Below, piece after piece: positions 9,247 to 18,548 of a stretch of 64,000 bases of DNA. The translations under genes were made by a program, and so were the position numbers. The notes under the pieces are model-generated. The model saw nothing but the letters and a program-made list of their open reading frames with translations. It was not told where the DNA came from and searched no databases. Each line of letters begins with the position of its first letter. Position 1 is the stretch's first letter. Source of the DNA: Deltaproteobacteria bacterium (lineage in GTDB: Bacteria > Desulfobacterota > GWC2-55-46); NCBI GenBank assembly GCA_016218105.1, contig JACRET010000002.1:1-64000 (forward strand). The letters run 5' to 3'.

Positions 9247-10005
9247 ATGCTCCTTGCCATAGACATAGGCAATACAAATATAGTCCTCGGATTGTTCGAA
9301 GGTGACGGCCTCAAGGCGCACTGGCGGGTCAGCGCCGATAAAAAACGGACGCATGATGAGTACGGCGCGTTGCTGATAAGCCTGATAACCCGTGTCTCCA
9401 GGGGCGCAATTAGCGGTTCGATAATATGCTCTGTAGTGCCGGAGCTGACCCCGGTGATCAAAAGCGCTTTAAAAAAACACCTCGGGCTCGAAGGTTTGAT
9501 CGCCGGTGAGGACATACCTTTTCCCATACCGGTATTGACCGACAACCCGCGCGAGGTCGGCGCTGACAGGATAGTGAACGTTGTTGCGGCCTACAGGGAG
9601 CATAAGACTTCACTCATAGTAGTGGATTTCGGCACAGCCGTTACATTCGACTACGTGACCACTAAAGGGGAGTACGGCGGCGGGGTGATAGCTCCGGGCG
9701 TTGCGATCTCTGCCGGAGCCCTCTTTGAGAAGACGGCGAAGCTGCCTAAGGTGGACGTCATAAAGCCAGCTTCCGTAATAGGAAAAAATACCGTCTCCGC
9801 CATGCAGTCCGGGATATATTGGGGCTTTATAGGGCTGGTGGACGGCATCATAGAGAGGATGATGGCCGAGCTTAAGGATACGCCTGAGATCGCCGCCACG
9901 GGCGGGCTGGCGCCCCTTGTAGCCGGCCAATCAAAGTATGTTGCAAGCTCAGACGAATTCCTTACCCTAAAGGGTTTGAAGATCATATACGAAGGGAAGC
10001 GATAA
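9247..10005 (+). CDS. coaX: Type III pantothenate kinase
   Basis: Catalyses the first step of coenzyme A synthesis. The family signatures are MLLAIDIGNTNIVLG (phosphate loop), DFGTAVTFDYV, GGVIAPGV and ATGGLAPLV. The ORF opens at 9223, inside birA, but the ATG at 9247 matches the family start and leaves about 252 residues; both remain possible. The birA-coaX adjacency is a common bacterial arrangement. Confidence 0.95.
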   Translation: MLLAIDIGNTNIVLGLFEGDGLKAHWRVSADKKRTHDEYGALLISLITRVSRGAISGSIICSVVPELTPVIKSALKKHLGLEGLIAGEDIPFPIPVLTDNPREVGADRIVNVVAAYREHKTSLIVVDFGTAVTFDYVTTKGEYGGGVIAPGVAISAGALFEKTAKLPKVDVIKPASVIGKNTVSAMQSGIYWGFIGLVDGIIERMMAELKDTPEIAATGGLAPLVAGQSKYVASSDEFLTLKGLKIIYEGKR

Positions 10006-10473
10006 ATGGAAGGAAGCGCGCGCGAGCAGTTCCTCGCGGGGAAAAGGTTTTTAAGAGAAGACAATATGGACAAGGCCCTGAGAGCGTTCGAGAAGGCCTA
10101 CAAGGAAGACAGGGAAAACCCGGATTTCATGTCCTATTACGGGATGTGCAAGGCCCTTCGCGGGGGCGAGATCGGCCTTGGGCTGGAGCTTTGCACAAGG
10201 GCCATAAAAAAAGAGTTCTTCAAGGCCGAGTTCTATAGGAACCTCGGCAAGGTCTATATGGCGGCCGGGAACAAGAAAGGCGCGATAAAGGTCTTCCTGA
10301 AGGGGCTTAAGTTTGACCCGCAGAACGAGGAGCTGAATAAGCTTTTGATCGACCTGGGCTTCAGAAACAAGCCCGTAATACAGGGGCTCGACAGGGGCAA
10401 TCCGGTAAACAAGTTTTTAGGTATACTGTTCAGAAGGACGATCCCAAACCTGTTTAAAAAAAAGAAAAGCTGA
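10006..10473 (+). CDS. Small tetratricopeptide-repeat protein
   Basis: A 155-residue soluble protein starting immediately after the coaX stop. It contains about three TPR units (AREQFLAGKRFLREDNMDKAL..., ...YMAAGNKKGAIKVFLKGLKFDP) and ends in a basic tail (LFKKKKS). No signal peptide. TPR proteins scaffold protein contacts; the partner is unknown. Its place at the end of the valS-coaX run suggests co-expression only. Confidence 0.75.
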   Translation: MEGSAREQFLAGKRFLREDNMDKALRAFEKAYKEDRENPDFMSYYGMCKALRGGEIGLGLELCTRAIKKEFFKAEFYRNLGKVYMAAGNKKGAIKVFLKGLKFDPQNEELNKLLIDLGFRNKPVIQGLDRGNPVNKFLGILFRRTIPNLFKKKKS

Positions 10474-10565
10474 CCTGTAACGGAAATATCCGATAAAATC
10501 AAAGGGGTGCGGATAAAACACACATAATCAAGGGGATAATCCCGCAATAAAAAAAGGAGGCGGGC

Positions 10566-12665
10566 TTGGAAATTTCTTTGGATAAAAAAAGGAATATATC
10601 AGTTATCGCCCACGGCGGCGCAGGCAAGACCACCCTCTCCGAAGCCATACTCTTTAACGCTAAAGCCACAGACAACCTGGGCAGGGTAGACGACGAATCA
10701 TCAACCCTTGACTACGAACCTGAAGAGCACAAAAGAAAGATATCCATCTCCGCGGCGCTCCACCATTATGACTGGAAAGGATGCCGCGTCAATATCATAG
10801 ACACACCTGGTTATTCAAACTTCCTCACAGAGACAAGAGATTCGTTAAGGGTTGCCGGAGGCGCGGTAGTGATACTTAGCGCCATCTCCGGCGTAAAGGT
10901 GCAGACCGAGAAGATATGGGAGTTCGCGGACGAATTCGAGGTCTGCAGGGTCGCGTTCGTGAACAAGATGGACCGCGAGCGGGCGAGTTTCTTCCGGGCC
11001 GTTGACGACATGGAGAAGGTGCTTAAGGTAAAAGCCATTCCCATGCAGATACCCATAGGGGAGGCGGAGGAGTTCAAGGGCGTCGTAGACCTTCTAACCT
11101 TGAAGGCGTTCTACTATATGGACGATTCGTCAGGGCAGTTCGAAGAAAAGGAGATACCGCCGGCTCTTCTGGGCGAGGCCAAAAGGATGCGCGAGTCGAT
11201 GGTGGCGGCTTTGGCCGAGGCCGATGACGAGCTTACGGAGAAGTACCTTAACGGAGACGAGATAACCGTAGACGAGCTTAAAAGGGGCATGAGGGAAGGC
11301 GTCCTTACGAAGAAGTTTATCCCTGTTTTCATGGGGTCGGCCCTGAAGAACATGGGGGTCGATCTGCTCATGGACGCGATAAACATCTCGCTCCCGTCCC
11401 CGCTCGACAAGGGAACGATAAGGGGGGTGCTTAAGGGCGTCAACCCAAAGACTGGCTTGGAGGCCGTAAGGGAGCCCGATTATGAGGCCCCGTTCTCCGC
11501 GTTCGTTTTCAAGACCATAATAGACCCTTATACGGGGAAGCTGTCTTTGTTCAGGGTCTATTCCGGCGTGCTCCACGCGGACTCGACTGTTTATGATGCG
11601 ACCCGTGACGTAAAAGAGAAGATAAGCCATCTCTATTTTATGGAAGGTAAAAAACTTAAAGAGGTCACGAAGGCTTCAGCCGGGGACATCGTGGCCGCGG
11701 CAAAGCTTAAAGACACTTTTACCGGCGATACCCTCTGCGACCCGGCGAACCCGGTCGCGTTCCCGCCATTTGAGCCTGTAAGCACGACGCTGGCTTATGC
11801 GATACACCCCAGGACCAAGTCGGATGAAGACAAGGTGCCGATCGCCATGGCCAAGCTGATGGAAGAAGACCCTTCGCTTGAGTTTAAAAGGGACGAGCAG
11901 ACGAACGAATTCCTGTTGTCCGGCGTTGGGCAGGTGCATCTCGAAGTCTCGATAGAGAAGCTTAAGAGGAAATACGGCTGCGACGTCGAGCTCAAGACCC
12001 CGAGGGTCCCTTATAAAGAGACGGTACGCTCTCATGTGAAGGTGCAGGGGAAATATAAGAAGCAGTCGGGCGGGAGAGGGCAGTACGGCGACACATGGCT
12101 CGACATAAGCCCTCTCCCCAGGGGCAAGGGCTTCGAGTTTGTCGATAACATCACGGGCGGAGTCGTGCCGAGGCAATACATACCGGCCGTAGAGAAGGGC
12201 GTTCGCGAGGCGATGCAGAGCGGCATACTCTGCGGCTTTCCCGTGGTGGATATAAGGGTCAGCCTCTACGACGGCTCGTATCATTCGGTGGATTCGTCTG
12301 AGATGGCTTTCAAGATAGCGGCCTCAATGGGGTTCAAGAAGGCGATGGAGCAGGCCCACCCGGTAATACTTGAGCCGGTTATGAAGATGGAGATAAACGT
12401 GCCTGACGACAAGCTCGGCGACGTTATAGGCGATGTGAACTCAAGGCGGGGCAAGATCCTCGGCGCGGAGCCCAAGGCCGGAAGCCAGACGGTCAAGGCG
12501 CTCGTCCCCATGTCCGAGGTGATAACATACGCGACAGACCTTAAGGCGATGACAGGGGACAGGGGGATATTCACGATGGAGTTCTCCCATTACGAGGAGG
12601 TCCCGACTTACCTCAGCCAGAAGATAATCTCCGCCGCGAAGACCGACAAGGCAAGCGCGAAATAA
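10566..12665 (+). CDS. Elongation factor G-like GTPase (EF-G paralogue)
   Basis: A 699-residue protein with the EF-G domain order. The GTPase motifs are AHGGAGKTT (residues 15-23), DTPGY (79-83) and NKMD (133-136). The P-loop reads HGGAGKTT where the translocase EF-G has HIDAGKTT, and switch I is RVDDESSTLDYEPEEHKRKI. These features place it with the EF-G-2/EF-G-like paralogues rather than the str-operon translocase, and no rpsL, rpsG or tuf lies nearby. Start is TTG, backed by an AAAGGAGG ribosome site six bases upstream. Its role in the cell is not established. Confidence 0.88.
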   Translation: MEISLDKKRNISVIAHGGAGKTTLSEAILFNAKATDNLGRVDDESSTLDYEPEEHKRKISISAALHHYDWKGCRVNIIDTPGYSNFLTETRDSLRVAGGAVVILSAISGVKVQTEKIWEFADEFEVCRVAFVNKMDRERASFFRAVDDMEKVLKVKAIPMQIPIGEAEEFKGVVDLLTLKAFYYMDDSSGQFEEKEIPPALLGEAKRMRESMVAALAEADDELTEKYLNGDEITVDELKRGMREGVLTKKFIPVFMGSALKNMGVDLLMDAINISLPSPLDKGTIRGVLKGVNPKTGLEAVREPDYEAPFSAFVFKTIIDPYTGKLSLFRVYSGVLHADSTVYDATRDVKEKISHLYFMEGKKLKEVTKASAGDIVAAAKLKDTFTGDTLCDPANPVAFPPFEPVSTTLAYAIHPRTKSDEDKVPIAMAKLMEEDPSLEFKRDEQTNEFLLSGVGQVHLEVSIEKLKRKYGCDVELKTPRVPYKETVRSHVKVQGKYKKQSGGRGQYGDTWLDISPLPRGKGFEFVDNITGGVVPRQYIPAVEKGVREAMQSGILCGFPVVDIRVSLYDGSYHSVDSSEMAFKIAASMGFKKAMEQAHPVILEPVMKMEINVPDDKLGDVIGDVNSRRGKILGAEPKAGSQTVKALVPMSEVITYATDLKAMTGDRGIFTMEFSHYEEVPTYLSQKIISAAKTDKASAK

Positions 12666-12695
12666 AATCGGCCCCGAAGAGGAACCCCAGGCTTT

Positions 12696-13703
12696 ATGAA
12701 AGTCCGTCAAGGATTGCAGAAGTTTATTTTTACACAGACCCCTCTGGAACTGAAGCTTAAGGTGGCGGCGAGGGCCTATACGGACGAGACCCTCGCCCCT
12801 GAAGACGAAGCGACGCTCCTTTTTATCTACAGCCATGACCGCGACCCGGCGGTGGCGTCATCCGCCAGAAAAAGCTTTGAGGAATATCCGGTCCCCCTCA
12901 TCCTCGAGGCGCTGGAGAAAAAACTCGATCCGCTGGTAATTAAAAAATTTTTGGAGATCCACAAGGATAACGAGGCCGTTTTCATAATGGCGTACTTAAA
13001 CCCATGGGTGGATGACGATACGCTTAAAATACTCGCCGAGAGCGGGCCTGAGGAGGTTATCGCCTTCTTGTCCGAGGAGAAGGAAAGGTTTTTCGATAAG
13101 CCATTTCTCCTGGAATCGCTCAAAAAAAACCCGCTCGCGCCCTATATCCTTATAAACGGGATAGAGGCTATGCTCAGGGCCGAGAAGGTATTGGATACGA
13201 AGGCGTCCGCAGCCAGGGGGCCGAGGTTCAAGGAGAGGGACCCGGAGGCGCTGAAGGTGCCCAAGGAGCTTATAGACGAGCGTAAGGTCGATGAGCAGAA
13301 CATATTCAAGATAGTCCAGAGCATGTCCATGGCCCAGAAGGTAAAGCTCGCCTTAAGCGGCAATAAATCCGCGAGAGAGCTCCTCATCAAGGACTCGAAC
13401 AAGATGATAGCGACGGCGGTGCTTAAGAACCCGAGGATAACGGAGGACGAGGTCTTGAGGCTCACGATCACGAGAGGCACTCCGGAAGACCTCTTGAGGC
13501 AGGTGGCAAAGAACAAGGAGTGGGTCAAGAACTACAACGTGAAGCTCGGCGTGGTTACAAACCCCAAGACGCCGCTTACCATATCGGTCAAGCTTTTAGA
13601 CCACCTTTACGAGAAAGACCTGACCAAGCTTTCAAAGAGCAAGAACATACCCAGCGTTCTTGCCTCCACGGCCAGGAGAAAGCTCGAGACCAAGAAAAAA
13701 TAG
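12696..13703 (+). CDS. Conserved helical protein of unknown function
   Basis: 335 residues, soluble, predicted almost all alpha-helical. The second half has repeating helix pairs with strongly conserved-looking phrases (SGNKSARELLIKDSNKMIA, AVLKNPRITEDEVLRL, KLGVVTNPKTPLTISVKLL), resembling HEAT or leucine-variant repeats. I recall similar proteins in Deltaproteobacteria, always without assigned function. It lies 30 bases after the EF-G paralogue, and nfo starts on the base after its stop, so the three are probably one transcript. Confidence 0.7.
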   Translation: MKVRQGLQKFIFTQTPLELKLKVAARAYTDETLAPEDEATLLFIYSHDRDPAVASSARKSFEEYPVPLILEALEKKLDPLVIKKFLEIHKDNEAVFIMAYLNPWVDDDTLKILAESGPEEVIAFLSEEKERFFDKPFLLESLKKNPLAPYILINGIEAMLRAEKVLDTKASAARGPRFKERDPEALKVPKELIDERKVDEQNIFKIVQSMSMAQKVKLALSGNKSARELLIKDSNKMIATAVLKNPRITEDEVLRLTITRGTPEDLLRQVAKNKEWVKNYNVKLGVVTNPKTPLTISVKLLDHLYEKDLTKLSKSKNIPSVLASTARRKLETKKK

Positions 13704-14555
13704 ATGCCGATCGGGGTGCATACATCGATAGCCGGCGGACTGTACAAGTCCGTTGAAAGGGCCGAGGCGCTCGGGTGCGACGCCATGCAGATCTTCAGCC
13801 GCAACCCCAGGGCCTGGGAATTCAAGCCCGTGACCCAGGCTGAGGCGGCCCTCTTTAAGGCCAGGAGAGAGGAGGCGGGGCTCTGGCCCGTCGCAGTACA
13901 TACTACGTACCTCATAAATCTCTGCGCGCCCGATGAAGCCATCTTTGACAAATCCCTCTTTCTTTTCAAGAAAGAACTCTCGACAGCGGAGCAGATAGGA
14001 GCGGATTACATTGTGACGCACCTGGGAAGCCCGCAGGACATGGGGACTGAGTTCGCGCTCCTTCGCATCCTTTCTGCCTTTAAAGACGTTGAAGCGGCCG
14101 GTCTTGGCAAAAAGACGCAGGTGCTCCTTGAGAATACCTCCGGAGCGGGATACGGATTCGGGAGCGATCTGGCCGATATCGGCCGGATAATAAGCGGCGC
14201 GAGAAAGTTCGGGCTCGATACGGGCCTTTGTTTTGATACGTGCCACGGTTTTGCCGCGGGATACGGGATGGCGGAACCGGGAGATATCGAAACGCTCGTA
14301 AGCACGATCGACAAAGAGATAGGCCTGAAAAGATTAAGACTGATCCATCTTAACGATTCCAAGGGCGCGTTCAATTCAGGGTTAGACCGCCACGAGCATA
14401 TCGGAAAGGGCAGGATCGGGCTGGAGGCGTTCAGGGCCCTCCTTAATCACCCGAAGATAAAACCCGTCCCGCTGATCCTTGAGACCCCCAAAAAGACCGA
14501 AGCCGACGACCCGTGGAACCTGAATACCGTAAAAGATATCAGGGGCGGTCGGTAG
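13704..14555 (+). CDS. nfo: Deoxyribonuclease IV (endonuclease IV)
   Basis: Zn-dependent AP endonuclease of base-excision repair, 283 residues, full length. Metal-ligand motifs are present: GVHTSIAGG, THLGSP, LLENTSG, CFDTCHGFAAGY, HLNDSKGAF with GLDRHEHIGKG, and LILETP near the end. It starts right after the upstream stop with no gap. Confidence 0.96.
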   Translation: MPIGVHTSIAGGLYKSVERAEALGCDAMQIFSRNPRAWEFKPVTQAEAALFKARREEAGLWPVAVHTTYLINLCAPDEAIFDKSLFLFKKELSTAEQIGADYIVTHLGSPQDMGTEFALLRILSAFKDVEAAGLGKKTQVLLENTSGAGYGFGSDLADIGRIISGARKFGLDTGLCFDTCHGFAAGYGMAEPGDIETLVSTIDKEIGLKRLRLIHLNDSKGAFNSGLDRHEHIGKGRIGLEAFRALLNHPKIKPVPLILETPKKTEADDPWNLNTVKDIRGGR

Positions 14556-14630
14556 GGCTATTTTATAACTTGAATTCAAGAGTTGTTATGGTTTAGGATG
14601 TCAGCATACTTCGCCGGAGGACTTGTTACG

Positions 14631-15542
14631 ATGTACGACCTTATTATAGTCGGCGGCGGCCCCGCGGGGCTCTCGGCCGGTATCTACGCGCAGCGGGCAA
14701 GGCTCAATACCCTATTGATAGAAAAGCAGATGGTCGGAGGCCAGATCGCCGTAAGCGATGTGATAGAAAACTACCCGGGATTCCCGTCGATAAGCGGCGC
14801 GGGCTTGATGGAGAAGTTCGAGGAGCACGCAAAAGGGCTTGGCCTTCCGATAAAGTTCATGGATGTTATCAATATAACCCTTGAAGGCAACACCAAGGTC
14901 GTGAAGACGAGCGAGGGCGAACTGAAGGCCAAGGCCGTTATTATAGCTACCGGCGCGAAACCGAAAAGGCTCGGCGTTCCCGGAGAGAAGGAGCTTACCG
15001 GAAAAGGGGTCTCTTACTGCGCGACCTGCGACGGCCCGTTCTTCAGGAACCTCAGGGTAATGGTCGTAGGCGGCGGAGACACGGCGGTTAAAGAGGCTGT
15101 CTACCTGTCAAAGCTTGCCGGAAAGGTGTATCTCGTCCACAGGCGCGATAAGTTCAGGGCTGAAAAAATGCACCAGGAAAAGCTCGAAGGCACGGCTAAC
15201 GTCGAGATATTAAGAAGCCATGTCCTCAAAGAGATAAAGGCCGAAGGCGGCGTGGTAAAAAGCGCGGTCGTGGAAGACTTGAAGAACTCCGTCATAAAGG
15301 AGATCGAACTGGAGGGTGTATTTGTCTTCGTAGGCATAAATCCCACAACCGATTTTGCGGATGTTGAAAAGGACGCGGGCTGTTTCATAAAGACGAATGA
15401 AAAAATGGAAACAAGCTCGCCCGGAATATTCGCCGCCGGCGACTGCCGCACCACGCCTCTGCTGCAGGTGGCTACCGCCGTTGGCGACGGAGCCATAGCC
15501 GCTACAATGGCCGAGCTTTATATAGAGGAATCCTACTCGTAA
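14631..15542 (+). CDS. trxB: Thioredoxin reductase
   Basis: A FAD/NADPH flavoprotein that reduces thioredoxin. GGGPAGLSAG (FAD), the redox-active CATC (YCATCDGPFF), VVGGGDTAV (NADPH) and the C-terminal GIFAAGDCR are all present. The ORF opens at 14583, but the ATG at 14631 begins at the family position (MYDLIIVGGG) with a GGAGG site ten bases upstream, giving 303 residues. No thioredoxin gene is adjacent. Confidence 0.96.
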   Translation: MYDLIIVGGGPAGLSAGIYAQRARLNTLLIEKQMVGGQIAVSDVIENYPGFPSISGAGLMEKFEEHAKGLGLPIKFMDVINITLEGNTKVVKTSEGELKAKAVIIATGAKPKRLGVPGEKELTGKGVSYCATCDGPFFRNLRVMVVGGGDTAVKEAVYLSKLAGKVYLVHRRDKFRAEKMHQEKLEGTANVEILRSHVLKEIKAEGGVVKSAVVEDLKNSVIKEIELEGVFVFVGINPTTDFADVEKDAGCFIKTNEKMETSSPGIFAAGDCRTTPLLQVATAVGDGAIAATMAELYIEESYS

Positions 15543-15577
15543 CCGCTTGACCCCTTGACAGTTTCGGAGGCGTCCGC

Positions 15578-16552
15578 ATGGAGGCAAAGCTCTCCGTAGT
15601 TAGAAATCCCGCAGCCGAAAAGGTAATAGTCTCTATCGGCGGGAACGCCATCATAAAAAGAAACGAAAAAGGCACCGCCGAGGAGCAGTTCGAAAACGTA
15701 GCAAGGGCTTGTGAGGCCATAGGCCGTCTGGTCAAGTCCGGCAGGTCCGTAATAATCACGCATGGAAACGGCCCGATAGTAGGCAATATTGTTATCAGGA
15801 ACGAGGCCGCGAAAGACCGTATACCCCCGATGCCGCTCTATATCTGCGACGCCGATTCGGAAGGCGGCATAGGCTTCATGATCCAGCAGACCTTATACAA
15901 CCAGCTCCATAAAATCCATAACATAAAAGACGTTGTCACGATAGTGACGCAGGTACTGGTAGACCGCTCTGACGAGGCTTTTTCAAACCCCTCAAAGCCG
16001 CTGGGCCCGTATTACTCCGAAGAGGAGGCCGGAATACTAAGAGAGAGCAAGGGCTGGATCATAAAAAAGGACTCGAACAGGGGCTACAGGAGGGTCGTGC
16101 CCTCGCCAAAGCCCAGGAGGATAATCGAGGCGTCTGTCATAAGGAGGCTCGCGGAATCTGGCGTGATAGTTATAGCCGCGGGCGGCGGAGGGGTGCCCGT
16201 CATAGAGGACGAAGAAGGCGTCCTTAGAGGGGTTGAGGCGGTAATAGACAAAGACCTTGCCATGGCGCTTCTCGCGAAGGAAGTGAAGGCCGAGAGGTTC
16301 ATAAACCTTACCCAGATAGACATGGTCTATGCCAACTTCGGCGGTCCCGGCCAGAGGCCCATCCACGAGATGGATGTCGAAGAGGCGCAGACATATCTTG
16401 AAAATGGGGAGTTCGCCCCCGGCTCAATGGGCCCTAAGATCGAGGCGGCCATAGAGTTCCTCTCTTCAGGCGGTAAAGAGGTGATAATAACCTCTCCGGA
16501 GCTTATAGACCTGGCGCTTGACGCGAAAGCCGGCACAAGGATATACAGGTGA
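15578..16552 (+). CDS. arcC: Carbamate kinase
   Basis: Amino-acid-kinase fold enzyme interconverting carbamoyl phosphate plus ADP with carbamate plus ATP. 324 residues with VSIGGNAI, THGNGPIVGN, AAGGGGVPV and GSMGPKIEAAIEFL. The usual arginine-deiminase partners (arcA, arcB) are absent from the window, so the pathway it serves is unknown. The start at 15578 gives about 18 residues before the kinase core; an in-frame later start is possible. Confidence 0.92.
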   Translation: MEAKLSVVRNPAAEKVIVSIGGNAIIKRNEKGTAEEQFENVARACEAIGRLVKSGRSVIITHGNGPIVGNIVIRNEAAKDRIPPMPLYICDADSEGGIGFMIQQTLYNQLHKIHNIKDVVTIVTQVLVDRSDEAFSNPSKPLGPYYSEEEAGILRESKGWIIKKDSNRGYRRVVPSPKPRRIIEASVIRRLAESGVIVIAAGGGGVPVIEDEEGVLRGVEAVIDKDLAMALLAKEVKAERFINLTQIDMVYANFGGPGQRPIHEMDVEEAQTYLENGEFAPGSMGPKIEAAIEFLSSGGKEVIITSPELIDLALDAKAGTRIYR

Positions 16553-16618
16553 GGTTTTTAAATGGAATTAACCCGGTTTCATGGTATCTTATCTTTAACA
16601 AAGAGTAAGGTTTGACTT

Positions 16619-17872
16619 ATGGCTGACCAGACTATCAAATGCCCGTACTGCTCAAGGGAAATACCGCTTACCGAGACCCTGTCTAACCAGATAAAGGAGG
16701 GGGTCAGGAGTGAGTATGAAAGCAAGGCCCGGGAAAAGGAGCTTGAATTCAAGGCTCGCGAAGAGGAAATAAATAAGAAAAACAGGGAGATGGAAGAATC
16801 AAAAAAATCCCTGGAAGGTATAATAGCAAACAAACTCGCGCTTGAGCGGACAAAGCTAGTAAAGGAAGCGGAGAAAAGGGCGAAAGACGAGCTTGAGATA
16901 AGATTCAAAGACCTTGAGGCGGAAAAAGCCGAAAAGGAACGGCTACTGAGAGACGCCAGGGAGCAGGAACTAATTTTAAGAAAGAAGGCGCGGGAGCTGG
17001 AGGAGTCTAAAAAGGCCCTTGATCTTGATATGGCCCGTAAACTCGATGAGGAGAGGGAAAAGATAAGGCAATCCACCCTTGAGATGTTCTCCGAAGATCA
17101 CAGGCTTAAGGATCTGGAAAAAGATAAAAAAATGAACGATATGCTTAAGACCATCGAAGAGCTTAAGCGTAAGGCCGAGCAGGGGTCTCAGCAGACGCAG
17201 GGCGAGATATTGGAGCTCGACCTTGAGGCCCTCCTGAAGGCAAGATTCCCGGCCGATGTTATAGAGCCCGTGCCTAAAGGCATGAGGGGCGCGGATATAC
17301 TCCAGAAGGTATATACAAAAAACGGGGTCTACTGCGGCGCAATAGCGTGGGAATCGAAGAGGACAAAGGCCTGGAACGACGAATGGCTGACAAAGCTCAA
17401 GGAAGACCAGCTGGATGTCAAGGCGGAGCTGGCGGTGTTGATTACCGAGGCCCTTCCAAAGGGGCTCACCAGTTTTACCCTGATGGAAGGCGTATGGGTA
17501 AGCTCGATCGTCCTTGCCGGAAGCGTGGCGGAGGCCTTGAGGGCAGGGCTTGTCGAAGTCGCTCAAACGAGGCTTTCCGCGGTCGGTAAAAGCGAAAAGA
17601 TGGAATCGGTATATAATTATCTCTCCGGCTCGGAGTTCAGGCAGAAGATAGAATCCATCGTGGAGGCCTTCAAATCAATGAGGGAAGATCTAGACCACGA
17701 AAAGCGGGCCATGATAAAGATATGGGCCAAAAGGGAGAAGCAGATAGAGAGGGTAGTTGCGAACACACTCCGGATGTACGGCGATATGCAGGGGATAATA
17801 GGGGCGTCGCTGCCGGAAATAAAATCACTGGAGCTGGGCTCGGGCGAGAGCCTTGAAGAGGCAGAAAATTAA
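16619..17872 (+). CDS. DUF2130 family protein: zinc motif, coiled coil, nuclease-like domain
   Basis: 417 residues. The N-terminus has a CPYC motif in IKCPYCSREIPL. Residues 25-190 are a long charged coiled coil. From about 195 the DUF2130 domain follows, with KGMRGADILQKVY and AIAWESKRTKAWNDEWL. The D...ExK pattern (GAD then WESK) is what PD-(D/E)xK nuclease folds show, so a nuclease-like activity is possible but unproved. The 86-aa zinc-ribbon gene begins on the base after its stop. Confidence 0.85.
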   Translation: MADQTIKCPYCSREIPLTETLSNQIKEGVRSEYESKAREKELEFKAREEEINKKNREMEESKKSLEGIIANKLALERTKLVKEAEKRAKDELEIRFKDLEAEKAEKERLLRDAREQELILRKKARELEESKKALDLDMARKLDEEREKIRQSTLEMFSEDHRLKDLEKDKKMNDMLKTIEELKRKAEQGSQQTQGEILELDLEALLKARFPADVIEPVPKGMRGADILQKVYTKNGVYCGAIAWESKRTKAWNDEWLTKLKEDQLDVKAELAVLITEALPKGLTSFTLMEGVWVSSIVLAGSVAEALRAGLVEVAQTRLSAVGKSEKMESVYNYLSGSEFRQKIESIVEAFKSMREDLDHEKRAMIKIWAKREKQIERVVANTLRMYGDMQGIIGASLPEIKSLELGSGESLEEAEN

Positions 17873-18133
17873 ATGGAATACATGGGAATACCGGTAATAT
17901 ATTTTTTGATAATAGCAGTTGTAACAGGCCTGCTGCCGGCCTATATCGCCAGAAGTCGCGGGTATAATTTCGTAAAGTGGTGGATATACGGTTCTCTGGC
18001 CTTTCCGATAGCCTTGCCGCATTCTTTTGTCTTGAAAAGAGATTATGAGGTCAGATGCCCATTCTGCGGATGCAACACATACGTGGGAAAAGGCTACTGC
18101 CGTAGATGCGGCCACGAATTCCTACAGAAATGA
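17873..18133 (+). CDS. Small membrane protein with C-terminal zinc ribbon
   Basis: 86 residues. One hydrophobic helix (about 7-25), a second weaker one (about 38-52), then a cytoplasmic-type zinc ribbon CPFCGC...CRRCGHEF. No known family assigned. It directly abuts the DUF2130 gene and is probably co-translated. Confidence 0.7.
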   Translation: MEYMGIPVIYFLIIAVVTGLLPAYIARSRGYNFVKWWIYGSLAFPIALPHSFVLKRDYEVRCPFCGCNTYVGKGYCRRCGHEFLQK

Positions 18134-18208
18134 CCGCCCTCCTCTAGCCCGGGTTTTCCAACCTGTTTTATAAAACTCGTTGGCCGTTCGATCTGATATT
18201 TGTTTTTG

Positions 18209-18368
18209 GATTTTGTTTTTTGCCTTATTCACATCCCAGGGGTATTGCGTAGCCGAGCATAAAGGAGGCGAACGACCGGGCTTCAGTTCTATTGGAGGGA
18301 GTGCGCCGACAGCGAGCGGAGCCAATACCCCGAGGCGCGCGGCAGCGCGCAAAGGCCTTTATCAGACT
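18209..18368 (+). repeat. Dispersed intergenic element, copy B (subtype 1)
   Basis: About 85% identical to copy A through the core GAACGACCGGGCTTCAGTTC and GCCGACAGCGAGCGGAGCC. GGGGTATTG at the start pairs exactly with CAATACCCC. The 3' hairpin is GCGCGC-GGCA-GCGCGC. It occupies much of the gene-free stretch 18134-18548; the 68 aa ORF here is repeat-derived. Confidence 0.85.
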
Positions 18369-18392
18369 GTATTGATTCCCTTATAGTTTCTC

Positions 18393-18417
18393 GGCCCGTT
18401 CGGAGAACGGGCCCTAC
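18393..18417 (+). repeat. GGCCCGTTC palindrome, copy 2
   Basis: GGCCCGTTC-GGA-GAACGGGCC followed by CTAC, 25 bases beyond element copy B. Near-perfect 9 bp stem. Confidence 0.8.
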
Positions 18418-18487
18418 GTACATTTCGAAGATTACCCTGCTTCAGCGGGGGAGCTTCAATCCCCGCGCCAGCCCCTGTTCAAGCAAT

Positions 18488-18516
18488 AAGACAGCTCTTT
18501 CTTTGGGGTGTATAAT
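18488..18516 (+). promoter_or_regulatory. Sigma70-type promoter
   Basis: AAGACA, 17 bases, then a perfect TATAAT (18511-18516), about 30 bases before the ATG at 18549. An AGAGGAG ribosome site lies between. Confidence 0.6.
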
Positions 18517-18548
18517 AAATACATGCCTTTTCAAAGAGGAGATTCCTT

